From: Pyrocephalus nanus
Lineage: Eukaryota; Chordata; Aves; Passeriformes; Tyrannidae
NCBI GenBank assembly: GCA_038380795.1
Contig: CM076259.1
Coordinates: 69,655,741 to 69,719,740 of the forward strand
Reading direction: 5' to 3'
Length of the DNA stretch: 64,000 nucleotides
Positions 37,546 through 47,811 of the stretch are shown in pieces (the first letter of the stretch is position 1; each line of letters starts with the position of its first letter). The notes below the pieces were generated by a model. The model was not told where the DNA came from and ran no database searches. It saw only the letters and a program-made list of their open reading frames with translations. A program made the position numbers and the translations under genes.

Positions 37546-38211
37546 AGACAGTCACGTCTCCTCCTCCCCTTGGGCTGTCAGAGGCAGAAGGCCACTAGTG
37601 CAGCGCACATACCATGCTCTCTAGGTTCAAGAGCACATGCACATTCACAGATTTCCCCAACAGCAGCATGGCCCCTCTGCCTGCCTGATGCTCACTGTCT
37701 GGCCCAGCTTGTAGGTTGCCAGGGAATACACATACACACGTACAGAACCCCCACACACCCAGTTTGGGAATGATACGTACATTTGCAGCTGGCACCAGGC
37801 ATATCGGCTATGAATACAACACTCCTTCCCCAGCGGATGGAGGTTAAAGTCCTCCACTGGCTTCAGTAGCTGATGCTGAGACCCCACTGGCTCCAGTAAG
37901 TAACTCTACAGGCCAGGGACACCCACACCCCTGGCCTGGCTCCAGAAGATGGCACCCAGTCCACTCACCCTGGTCCTCCCAGCCCTGCAGCACTCACACA
38001 CATGGGACAGAGTGTGAGATTACACAGAGATAGTCACCACACAAAATGTGGTGATTAGACGCAGCACTCGATCAGATAAATGTAGTGAATGGCCCCATTT
38101 TGCATCAATGGCCCCTTCTTTGTTCATCCTTGCTCCCCCTTCTCCTAACCATCACTTCATAAACTTTGCGCTGTCTCACAGCCACCCCCTCAAATACCCT
38201 AAACCCTTATG
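37546..38211. other. GC-richer segment of unknown origin
   Basis: About 665 bp lie between two CR1 fragments of opposite orientation. The segment is clearly richer in G+C and CpG than the window average and is rich in CACACA, CCCC and CAGCCC words. It does not read as CR1. It holds a perfect 8-bp inverted repeat at 38034-38054. No open frame resembles a known protein. It could be part of a retroviral LTR or another repeat I cannot name, but I found no paired target duplication or clear TG...CA boundaries. Confidence 0.5.
38034..38054. repeat. Perfect 8-bp inverted repeat
   Basis: TCACCACA (38034-38041) and TGTGGTGA (38047-38054) are exact inverted copies around the loop CAAAA. It lies inside the unclassified GC-richer segment and could mark the stem of a hairpin or an element end. 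Confidence 0.85.
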
Positions 38212-38388
38212 TTCTTCACTGAAGCTTGGTCAAGCATTGGAACAAGCTGCTCAGGGAAGTGGTGGAATCACCATCCCTGGAAGTGTTCATCCAGATGTTG
38301 CTGGGTTAAAGGGGTTTACTGCTGGGTTAATGGTTGGACTCAATGATTGCAGAGGTCGTTTCCAACATTACTTCTTCTATGGTTCGTT
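38212..38388 (+). mobile_element. CR1 LINE 3' tail fragment
   Basis: A CR1 3' end on the plus strand begins in the FFT..KHW-like C-terminal ORF2 region (ttcactgaagcttggtcaag). It continues through ggaacaagctgctcaggg, agtggtggaatcaccatcc and tggttggactcaatgattgc, and ends near gtttccaac..ttctatggttc. The terminal octamers are poorly preserved. An internal repeat, gctgggttaa, appears twice about 25 bp apart. It is 5'-truncated to about 180 bp. Confidence 0.9.
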
Positions 38389-38748
38389 CCCCTTGCTTCC
38401 CATTCTTACTAATAACAAAGTCCAGACTGGCTCTCTCCAAAGCTGTGCTTACAGTTTCCCAAGGGCTCATCAGTTGCTATCTGGAGACTTTTGGTCTTTG
38501 CCCTTGTTGCCCTTATTCCTTGTTTAGCAGATTTTGTGTCTCTTGTTTACCACATACCGCTTCATTTATTATCCTGCTTGCACTGAAAAAGAAATTGATT
38601 GGATAACCTTAATGAAACAGGCACTCTTGCTTTCCAGCTTACTGTAATATTGGAGGTTTATATATCCTTCAGAAGGTCAAGTGCATCTTGATTATTTCTT
38701 AAACCATTGAGGTGTATTAAAAGTGATATCTGCTGGTTATCCTATTCT
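38389..38748. other. Unannotated spacer between CR1 tail and LTR
   Basis: About 360 bp with no recognised repeat or gene. It is pyrimidine-rich in its first half, then ordinary AT-rich DNA. Confidence 0.6.
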
Positions 38749-38754
38749 ATCCCA
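38749..38754. repeat. Target-site duplication, left copy
   Basis: ATCCCA directly abuts the left end of the LTR and is repeated exactly at 39216-39221. A 6-bp duplication is typical of class II (alpha/betaretrovirus-like, ERVK) integrases. Confidence 0.8.
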
Positions 38755-38850
38755 TATCGCAGGTCGGGGGTCAGCCCTGCAACAAGACCCTTGAGGCACA
38801 TTTTGTATGGGAGACAGGACACACACGAGATGTGACCCACAAAATGGAGA

Positions 38851-38856
38851 TTTATT
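38851..38856 (-). terminator. LTR polyadenylation signal AATAAA
   Basis: On the minus strand AATAAA lies 16 bases downstream of the TATA box of the solo LTR. It is followed by a TTTTGTGGG and GTGTGTGTCC stretch that could serve as the downstream G/T-rich element. In a provirus this would end the viral transcript in the 3' LTR. Confidence 0.7.
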
Positions 38857-38871
38857 AAAACAAGATGACAG

Positions 38872-38879
38872 CTTATATA
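38872..38879 (-). promoter_or_regulatory. LTR TATA box
   Basis: TATATAAG on the minus strand sits in the middle of the 461-bp LTR. The TATA-to-AATAAA spacing fits a retroviral U3/R junction. Activity cannot be judged from sequence. Confidence 0.65.
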
Positions 38880-39215
38880 CAGGGGAATACAGGAATAGAG
38901 GTAGGACCCCGGCTAGGAACACCAAATCCTGAGAGCTACTGATATGGGAACTTGGAGGTATAGGCTATCGGAATATGTCAGGTCACTCAGGGGGAAGAAA
39001 GAGCTAGGAAATAATGGGGTTTTGTGTCCTGAGTGCACAGACAGGAGAATCTGCTGAGGCTGCAATGCTGTGGCCTTGTAGCTGGGTCCCAGGCAGTTCT
39101 GCACAGCTACAGTTGCTAGAAGTCTTCTAAATAGATCCTTTCTTCTGAGCCTTCCTTGCAGCTTTTTTGCATCTCTCTCCACTCTCTGTAGGCCTCTTCT
39201 GGTCCACCCCTGACA

Positions 39216-39221
39216 ATCCCA
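39216..39221. repeat. Target-site duplication, right copy
   Basis: ATCCCA directly abuts the right end of the LTR and matches 38749-38754 exactly. Confidence 0.8.
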
Positions 39222-39624
39222 TTGCTGCTAGTTTTCTGTGGATAATCAGATAGTAATCAAATGCCATGACTCATAAGCCCTTATAAGTTTGGAGTAGTTA
39301 GAAGGGAGGAAGATGTTGTTTGAGAGAAGGCTACACCTGTGTAACTCCTCTTCAGTGCCTGGCATGTACTGAAATTTCCTCTTAGCACAAACCAGGTGCT
39401 AAACTTGGTTCACAGAATCATAGAATATCCTGAGATGGAAGGGACCTAAAAAGATCATCAAAATACAACTCCTGGCCCTGTACAGGACAGCCCCAAGAAT
39501 CACACCATATACCTGAGAGTGTTGTCCAAACGCTTCTTGAACTCTGGTACATTTAGTGCCATGACCACTTCCCTGGGGAGCCTGTTCCAGTGCACTACTC
39601 TCTTGGTGAAGAACCTTTTCCTAA

Positions 39625-40020
39625 TGTAAACATACACAGGTATTCTTCTTAAAGATGCCAGTGGAGTGGAAAGAATTAAAAAGCCCCACCTTTGTTTCAG
39701 ATGCAAGGACTACTTTTTTACAATGGTGCACACATAAGGCCCTGAGGTCAAAGTCTCTCCTCCTCCAAGGCTTTTTGTATCTTCTCTCTCTCTTCCCCCA
39801 CTCTCTCTGGCAAAGGAGGCCTTTGTACATGTCTGCAAATGTTATCTCTCTGCATACCAGAGACCAAGGCTGAGAACTTCTCTTGCTATGCAGGGTGGGG
39901 GGAAGGGGAAGCACTGAAACTTCCTTTGAGAAAGCCACCACCTTAGGCAGAAAGCCTTCCTAAAGAAAGAAGTTATAGTTTCCCTTTACAAATTCTTCTG
40001 GAAATGTATCTACTCCTAGA
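39625..40020. mobile_element. ~395-bp insertion nested in CR1, family unknown
   Basis: A 395-396-bp segment interrupts the CR1 and is flanked by CTAAT (39621-39625) and CTAAT (40021-40025). The CR1 reading resumes exactly across the junction, so this is a discrete insertion with a 4- or 5-bp target duplication. With 4 bp, the insert runs from TGTAAACATACA to ACTCCTAGA. Read on the minus strand it ends in CA but begins TC, not TG. Inside there is a CTTTTTGTATC (minus: GATACAAAAAG, TATA-like) near 39770, and CTCTCT-rich and G-rich patches. Size and duplication length suit a solo LTR with a mutated end or a short non-autonomous DNA element. I cannot name the family, and no coding sequence is visible. 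Confidence 0.75.
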
Positions 40021-40313
40021 CTAATATTCAACCTAAATCTCCCTTGATACACCTTCATGACATTCCCTCAGGTCCCATCAATGGACACCACAGAGAAGAG
40101 ATCAATACCTGTCCTCCTCTTCCCCTCACAAGAAAGTTGTAGACTGCAATGAGGTCTCCCCTCAGTTTCCTCTTCTCCAGACTGAACAGACCAAGTGACC
40201 TCAGCTACTCCTCATACAGTTTCCCCTCAAGGCCATTCACCAACTCTGTTGCTCTCCTTTGGACACTTTCTTAATCTCTCTTATATTGCAGTGCCCTTAA
40301 CGGCACACAATAT

Positions 40314-40765
40314 TCAAGGTGAAGCCAACCCAGTGCAGAGCAGAGTGGGACAATCCCCTCCCTCGACTGGCTGGCAATGCTTTGCCTGATGTCCCCCAAG
40401 ACACAGTTGTCCCTCCTGGCTGCCAGGGCACTGTTGACTCAGATTTAACTTGCCATTGACCAGGACCCCCAAGTTCCTTTCTGTGGCACTGCTTTCCAGC
40501 ATGTCATTCCCCAGTCTGTAGGAACATCGCAGATTGCCCCATCCCAGGCACAGAATCCAGCACTTTCCCTTGTTGAACTTCATATGGCTGGTGATTGCCC
40601 AGCCCTCTGATTTATTGAGGTCTCTCTTCAGGACCTTACTGCCTTCAAGGGAGTCAAGAGTTCCTCTGAGTCCTCTGAGCTTGGTATCATCTGCAAACTT
40701 GCTTAGTATTCCTTCCAGTCCTGCGTCCAAATCATTTATGAAGATAGAGAACATAGGGCCTAAGA
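40314..40765 (-). pseudogene. CR1 reverse-transcriptase remnant with FADD box
   Basis: A 146-codon frame on the minus strand matches the palm and following region of CR1 ORF2. It has FSIFINDLDAGLEGILSKFA, the catalytic FADD box at 40697-40686 (context KFADDTKL), HMKFNKGKC and ERNLGVLVNGKLNLSQQC. After that the frame shifts, and the remaining C-terminal codons continue in other frames toward 40021. The upstream fingers, motif A and the endonuclease are missing through 5' truncation. It is a non-functional fragment of a protein that in intact elements copies CR1 RNA at a nicked target. Confidence 0.9.
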
Positions 40766-41293
40766 TTTGTATTTTAGTGGAGTGAAATAGCCAAAGTGCT
40801 TGGAAAGGCCTTGTGCATAGGAAGCCAAATCATGAACAAAGCAAAATTGTATGCTTTGAAAAATCCTTTTTTTTCCCCACATTAAATGTTTTATTTAGAT
40901 ATTTCCATTCCAATCTATGCAGAGACCTGGATGAGATCTATATCACAAAAAAATTCTAAACCAAATACATAATTAGGAGATTAAAATATATCTGCTTTTT
41001 CACAACCATTTGGAAGAGATCTTTAATGAAAGGTGGTCAAACAGCAAATAAATAGTCAACATTAAATTAAAAAATACAGGTGTTTTTGTGTGCCAATTTA
41101 TCTAAGAGTCAGCAGTGTTTTAAATTTTCATTTTAAAATAATTTCTATGCATGTTATTTATCAAAGCACTGCAGCTTATTAGACAGAACAGTGGCTCTAG
41201 CACTCAAGCTGTGCCTCTGTGTTCTAGCGTGTACCACCTCAGGATGGCTTTAATTTACAAAAGACCAAGATATGATTTCCTCTGTATATATCT

Positions 41294-41450
41294 ATGGTTG
41301 AGTCACCATCCCTGAAGCTATTTAAAAGATGTGTAAATGTGGCACTTAAGGATAAAGTTTAGTGGTGGTGCAATTTTAAGTGCTGGGTTAATGGTTGAAC
41401 TCCATGATCTCAGAGGTCTTTTCCAATAGAAAAGATTCTGTGATTCTGTG
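41294..41450 (+). mobile_element. CR1 LINE 3' tail fragment
   Basis: About 157 bp of CR1 3' end on the plus strand: ggttgagtcaccatccctg, then ttaagtgctgggttaatggt, then ctcagaggtcttttccaat. It ends in two ATTCTGTG octamers (agattctgtgattctgtg). It resembles the tails at 38.2 and 48.7 kb more than the 13.8-kb one. Confidence 0.92.
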
Positions 41451-43403
41451 TACCCATTCCTGAGAATACAGAATAACAAACAGTCATTCTTTGGTACACA
41501 AAAGACAAATAATTCCTTTTAAGACAAATGTTTTCTGTTTGAGGACGACACAGCACAATTTCATACAAGATCTTTTTTTCATTTGATTAAATTTAAATCA
41601 GTCTTTACAGCATAAGATCCCCAAGGGCAACAAACACCCCATTTATATTTTAGTCAGTCCTAACCCACTGTGATATTTGGGAACTAAGGTGATTTTAGTG
41701 AAAGAACATGCTGCAGTGCAAAAACTGTAATATACTTACAGAGAAACAGCAAACTATACTTAGGACTTACTAGTTTTCAGATACATGGTTCCCTTGGCTG
41801 CAAGCTCAGCTTGTTCCTGCTGTGAGTGACTTCAAAAGAAAAACACTGTGCCTGTGGCTGGACTTACAATCTGAGTTGCCACTTTTGGCTCACACAGGGG
41901 CATTTAGCATCCTCAGAGTCTCATTCTAAGTTAACTATCATTAATAAAGTAATAAAAACAGATTATGAGGGGAAATAATAATGAGTTTCCTTTTGTAACT
42001 GTGTCTAGATTTCTCTCTGGGGTCTGATTTGACTAATGTGCTGACTGAAAATGAGTCTGAGCTGCAAGAGTTTTAGAAAGAATTTTTCAAATTCAACTTG
42101 CTTATTTCAGGTGTGTCCAAATCCAAAGATTTGGTTTAGCTCAGTAGAGATATACAAGTGCCATATATGTTCTGTGCCACATATCTTATCATTACACAAT
42201 GGGAGCCATCAGAAACTTGATGCTGAAAATTAGTAGGAGTGAAATTTTCCATACAGACATAAGAATCATATATACTATAAAGTGTGGTATGTGGAAGAAC
42301 ATTAATTTATTTAATTATTTATAGGTAGGAAAATAGATCATATTAGAGACCTTACTGCAAGCGTTAGGTTTGTGCAGACACATAACAGAATCAAAGAATG
42401 AGGCATGAATGCCTAATCCAAGTCAGTTCAAAACTTGAATGAATATTAGGAATTGCTTTCAAATTTCAGGCCAAGAATTTGTTTCTAGAAAGCATATGCT
42501 GAATTATTTCAAATAACAAAAATAACTAAAGAAAATTATAAGATAATTGTGGAAAGTCCAGGAAGAATAAAATTTTAATATTTGTTGATGAAGTTACTGT
42601 GTTTGATTTGCTGAAATTGTGTTTCTTCAGAGATGACTGAATCAAAGACAAAAGACGCAGGTTGCAATTCATTTAATGACTTAAGTAATGCAGAGTGATG
42701 TTTTAAACTCTGTTCCTTGAAATCAAACACAATACATCAATTTATTACAATGCTTATTAGTTTACGGAAAACTAATCTGCACTTCTGAGGCGTTCAAAAA
42801 TGTTTGCTCTTCAAGATATTTGATGCATTAATGTTTTAGAAAAGGTGAGGCATCTGTCCCACAAATTGTTTCTAAGTGAAGGCTGAAACTCTCAATGCAT
42901 TCAGCAAGACATGAGTAATTTATGTAATGATTTATCATACTTTCATCTTACCTTGATACAATTATAATAGAAAAGGCTTTCCTGCTGACATTAACAGATG
43001 TTACTGTAGTTTACTTGAAGGCAGACTGGAGGCAATAATCAAGGAGTAAAGTTTCGTCTATTGCAGGCAAAGATTTATTCTGACAGTCAAAGGATGAAAA
43101 AGGAAATTGCTGTAAACAAGTTCCATTTAAAAGTCTCCATTATTTTCAGTTTACTGAAATTTTTCCTCATCCTGTTCATTCTGTGCCCTTAATTAAAAAA
43201 ATTCCTTTTTATATCCTCTGGCCCAAAAATTCAGTGATGTAGTCACCCATGTTTCTCTATGTATTCATATGTCTGTCACAATTTTCATCCTGGAGTCTTA
43301 TCAGAATAAGCACCTTGAAAACTGTTGGTTAAGATATTAAAAATCCAAATCAATCCATAATATCTTTTTCTATTTACCTTTAATATTGTCTTCAGAAACT
43401 AAA

Positions 43404-43427
43404 CAGACAAACAAACAAACAAAAAAA
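43404..43427. repeat. (ACAA)n microsatellite
   Basis: AGACAAACAAACAAAC followed by an A run and then CACCC; about four to five units. It is another tract of A and C on the plus strand. Confidence 0.85.
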
Positions 43428-44073
43428 CACCCATCAAAATAATCCATCAGTCTATTTAGCAGTAATAGCAGGGATGGACTGTACACGAAACTGCACACAC
43501 CGGAAAATGAGAAATGAGGCTACAGTAACTCACTTGACAAAGTTTTTTGCTGATGACTGGAACTAATAGTTTCAGTGTTGGAATTACTCAGCAAGGGTTC
43601 TCTCCTATAAGGTTTCAAGGTATAGCAAAGGAGCATTGACATTGCCTCGAAATTAATTGTAGACACCGAAGCAGAAAAGTGTAAGCAAACAAATCTCTTA
43701 CTCAGGGAACTGGAAAGACACTGGTGTGAGGTCTGAGGACATTGCAGGCAATGTCCTTCTAGTTTGCAAACAAGGTTTCCAAAATTTCTTTTGACTGTTT
43801 ATGTGAACATGGTACTTTTTGAAAGCGTCAAGATTAAATTCATCGTTTGCTATTCAAAAAACCAGGATTTAGAGTTGAACAAGAAAATAGTTACTTCATC
43901 CTAAGAGGCTGTCATCTGACAAAATTAGATGTTTCAGAAAAATGCTTTTCATCACAGTTTAAACCAAGATGCCACTTAAGTCAGACAATATGACTCTAAC
44001 ATGGCTGTCTTGTAACACATATGACAGTAAAAAGAAAAGGCCTGATATTTTTAACAACTTAAAAACTCATTTT

Positions 44074-44091
44074 CGCGGGGGAGGGGGGCGC
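44074..44091. repeat. Short G-rich/CpG patch
   Basis: CGCGGGGGAGGGGGGCGC stands out in AT-rich surroundings: 17 of 18 bases are G or C, with three CpG dinucleotides. It could be a simple G tract. No promoter elements were recognised around it. Confidence 0.7.
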
Positions 44092-44214
44092 TAAAGGTTT
44101 TTAGAGAAAGAGCTCTGTGCTCTTCATTGGCTACTGCACAGGGATTGAATTTATATGAGCAGTTAACAGGGCATAGGATTTTGTCATTGCTCTAGGGCAG
44201 TGAGAAGGACTTAG

Positions 44215-44300
44215 CAGGGTTTTTTTGGGTTGTTGGTTTTTTGTTTTAGACTTTTTATTTTGCTGGGGTTTTTTTTTAATTTGTATTGTTTTATTTGTAT
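44215..44300 (+). repeat. G/T-rich low-complexity tract
   Basis: The plus strand is mostly T with interspersed G runs (gggttttttttgggttgttg, then ctggggttttttttt and TTTGTATTGTTTT), with a few A and C. It resembles a shorter, decayed version of the tract at 22.6 kb. Confidence 0.8.
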
Positions 44301-46713
44301 TCTTTATGATTTTCACTGTGTCAAATCAACATTTCCCTCTGCTTGTTCTTGACCACATCTGAAAGACCCTTTTTGTCTTTCTAGAGGCTGGATAGTTGCA
44401 GAAGTCAGTAGCAGGTATTTTTTAATGGCTAGCAAGCACAGGAAGGATTGATGAAGCCTAATGTAAACACCGACATTTGATCTGTGGAAAGATGTCGAAG
44501 TCTTTAGTCAAAGAAGAAAAATATTTTAGGAAGCAATTGATCTCCCCCTAAAGTGCACAGTTATTGATCAGATAATTCATGCAATAAAGTGCACATTTTT
44601 CTCCATTGTTCATAAATAGAATATAGTGTGAAGAGTTCAGAACATAGAATGAAGAGATCTAAACTAGATAAGGGTCTCAGCCTTCATACCTCATACTTTA
44701 GTTTATAAACTTATATTACAAGTATGGTTAAAACAAAGCTGTAGGATAGATTATAACAGAGTTAAAATGTACTGGTACTTTTGGTATTGAGGTTTTCAAA
44801 TAAACTAATTATAAATTATTTAAGACATTAAAAAAATTAAAACAAATTAAAATTACCTAAGGACAAGATTGAGTTGCCTAAACATATATGTTTGGTGCTA
44901 TTTATGGTGTCTTGGGATAAAAATTTGATTTTATCTTTTATGACAGTTCAGGTAAAAGAACTTCACTCTGAATGCTTTTGTTCACACAACTGGATACTTC
45001 TCTAGAGGTGACATTCAGCTTCCAAACTGAGACATCTGTATGTCATTATGTCTCAGGTTTCATTTTACTCAATGGAGATCTAGTCAATAGGGCATTATAT
45101 AAAATAGTCAGTGGAGTCTAGAAAACAGTACATCTTCATAAAATGGAAAGTTAAATTCAAGAGAGAGAAGTAAATAGCTATGTAGACTTCACTGAATTTG
45201 CTCACTGGGTCTACTGAATATGGTTATCCAGACTGAGAAGTTTGTAATTTCCTGACTCATTTGAACGTCTTTGATAACGTAGATTATCTCTTAAAACACT
45301 CACAGCACAAAACCTGAATCAAGCTTCTTAATTTGTTTGTCTCTGAGCTGAATTCTATCAGTATCACTTGGTCCTGAGAAAATAATCATGTGCCTTTAGG
45401 ATAACAGCCATTAAAAAAGCCCAAGTCTTTTATTCAAAATCTTACTTCTTTTTTTTTTCCCCCAAAGTGTTTGTCTTCTTCTCAAGAGGCATAGAAATTG
45501 GCTTAATCACAAAGTGATTAAAACACTTCAAAAGTGTTGAGCTCTCATTTAGATTCTGTTTTTGAAATGCTGAAGAATAAACATGATGCATAGTGAAGAC
45601 AATTCTTTTCTTCATCTTCACTGTGCTGCCATTCATCATGAACACCTTGATTTCAATGTAAGGCATAGAAAAACTGTACAGTATTGGTGCGAGCGTCTCT
45701 ATTTGTAAGAAAGTGAAAGCTCAAAATATAAAAGTGCAATATGCAACCTTATTGATAGAGACTTTCAAATGGCTTTGAAAGAGCAGGGCTCCTAAACTGG
45801 CTGGTAAGTAGACAGAGATTTAGTAGTAATTTAACGTGTATAGTTCAAAGCAGTAAGACACAATGCTTAGTGTTTGCACAGTTACTTACAAAACTTTTAT
45901 AATACAGGTAGTTATGCACTTTAAATTCTAAGGGACTTGAATCTGAGAGTTGTTCCTTACTGGTTTTGAATTCCTCTAATTGTACTGCCTCCATGAAATT
46001 GATCCTAAATTCATATTGGTATTCTGATTGTAGCTTTTTTAGTTTATATTTTTTAGTGCCCTTGTACACTAGCTAATATCACATCAAAATTTTAAAGGTT
46101 ATAATCAGATCTCTATAATCTAAATATTCATTGAATGTATAAATGTAGAAAGCATTTTCTTTTCTAAGAGACACTTAATGACCGGCTTAATTATTTGTAA
46201 CTCTTTATAGGGACTGAAGCACTTACAAAGTTATTTTTATTTCTTACTATTTGCTACTCCATTTCTCCAGTATAACAGACTGCATCATATCTCTTAAGTC
46301 TTGCTTTTCATTCAGCTTAATTTAGAAAAAGTGAATAAAGAATAATGGGGTGTGGGAAGGGTATAGCATAAAAAGACATGAAGCCCAAGAAGTGGAAACC
46401 TTTCCAAAAAGACTATAATCTTGCCAACAAGCAGCATCTGAAATGTAGATTAGATGCACCAGACTCCTTGTTCTCTAGTGATCTGTGAAAAAAATGGATG
46501 TGCAGCAAAGTCAGGAATTAAATGGATATTTTCCCTTGTCTGTTGTCCAAATGGACACTCTTACTGATTCTGCTTAGATCTTTTTGTTTAATGTTCCAAT
46601 TATCTCCCTTTGCAGCTGCATAACAAAGACATAAGCTATTTCTGTACTGCTAAATGTATCCACCCTAGGGAATGATCTCTGGCTCCAAAGTGGTGCAGAT
46701 TGTGTATACTTAC

Positions 46714-46806
46714 CCTGTGTAAGTGTAGATGTCCACAGAACAGATATGCCATGGACACACAACACAGCGCTTGGTGCAGCAAGCCCCTTTGCGCTGCCCC
46801 AGGGCA
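46714..46806 (-). other. Exon-like segment on minus strand, unproven
   Basis: On the minus strand 93 nt (31 codons' worth) run from an acceptor-like CCCTAATTGTTACAG (CTAAT branch-like site, with the pyrimidine tract TTCTCTTCTCCCCTG further upstream) to a strong donor, CACAGG|GTAAGTATA. The segment is markedly richer in G+C than its flanks and contains CpGs. All three frames are open. One frame is cysteine-rich (GQRKGACCTKRCVVCPWHIC); another is hydrophobic. I recognise no protein. The acceptor is interrupted by an A run, so this may be a lncRNA exon, a conserved element or coincidence. Confidence 0.2.
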
Positions 46807-47781
46807 CTGTAACAATTAGGGTTTTTTTGGCAGGGGAGAAGAGAAGTGGGGGCATTGATTTTAGTTTAAGCTATCTGATATAATTTGGCGCCTTTGCCGG
46901 AGCTTTAGAGAGGTATATATCATAAGATGAAAATGAAAGTAGATGTTGCATGCTCAGGGATATTTCATTTGAATGCCTGGAGGAGTTAGAGTGAAACACA
47001 GTCAGGAGAACCTTTCAGGACAGGGCAGTAGGAACAAATAAACCTAGGTTAATGTTTTTCATCTTGTCTCTATGTATAAACTCCAGAAACGAGGTCTTAC
47101 AACAGCACATGAAAAGAGCTTAATTTTTGCAGTCTCACACCTGGAATCTAATAGATACAATTAATCAAATCAATTAATTAGTTAACGGATTTTCATTTAT
47201 GATTTCTGGTGGTCTTGACCCTGTTGGGACAGATGATTGCTCTAAATCATTTCCATTACAGTGTTCTGAAAAAGCCTCTGACTTCCATTTGTTCCAGGTT
47301 ACTAAACTGATTTTTAGCTGATTCTTCTATTTATTTGGTCAACACATTTAGGCTTTGATAAGAAATGTCTTCCTTTAATTCAGTGGTTTATTTTGTTCAG
47401 TTGTGTTTTATCTATTCCAATTTTAGGCTACTAAAAGTTCAATGCATACGTTTAAGCAGGTTAGATAAGATTCACATTATAGACAGAAATTAATGTGCTT
47501 AAAGTGTAGATCATTTGACCTAGCTAGATACTCATATGAAGAACTCTATCTAGAGGTGCAATTTTACTTATACTGATTATAATAAATACCTTACCTGGGA
47601 TTAGACATTTTGATCCCTAAAAATGGCACTGCAAGACTTTAGACCTTTATCTGTTTATTTATTTGTTTGTTTGCTGTGTTGTATCTTAAAAACAGATTGC
47701 ATATATTCTGCAGAACAGATATAAGAACAATACAGCATTTTAAAAGAGAATACAGAAACTTGTTGTTTATAAAAGAATTAC

Positions 47782-47811
47782 TTTTTTTTACTTTTTTTTT
47801 TTTCTTTTTTT
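47782..47811. repeat. T-rich tract
   Basis: Two long T runs and a shorter one separated by single A or C bases. It is simple low-complexity DNA. Confidence 0.9.

Larger units (their letters stand above)
38755..39215 (-). mobile_element. Solo LTR of a class II endogenous retrovirus
   Basis: This is a 461-bp element on the minus strand. It starts TGTCAGGGGT (39215 downwards) and ends ..ACCCCCGACCTGCGATA at 38755, so its outer sequences are partly inverted copies of each other, and it is flanked by perfect 6-bp duplications (ATCCCA on the plus strand). The terminal dinucleotide at the 3' end is TA rather than CA. Inside, a TATA box is followed about 16 bases later by AATAAA, a compact U3-R layout known from alpharetrovirus-like LTRs. 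No internal gag, pol or env sequence or second LTR lies beside it. It is therefore most simply a solo LTR left by recombination between two LTRs. The family name is not assigned. Confidence 0.82.
39411..40765 (-). mobile_element. CR1 LINE, 5'-truncated, split by a later insertion
   Basis: A minus-strand CR1 lies in two collinear pieces. Piece one (39411-39624) carries the 3' end, cacagaatcatagaatatcc, then the 3' UTR and the RKRFFTKRVVHWNRLPREVV region. Piece two (40021-40765) continues the same frame upstream with the (R)LNI.. codons. It then covers the C-terminal ORF2 and the palm of the reverse transcriptase, ending near GPMFSIFINDL. Removing 39625-40020 plus one copy of CTAA restores an uninterrupted CR1, which proves the interruption came after CR1 insertion. 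Without the insert the copy is about 960 bp. It is 5'-truncated inside the RT domain. Confidence 0.93.

Noticed and set aside
38190..38205. ATACCCTAAACCCTTA resembling telomere repeats
   Set aside because: It is a single imperfect occurrence, not an array of TTAGGG/CCCTAA.
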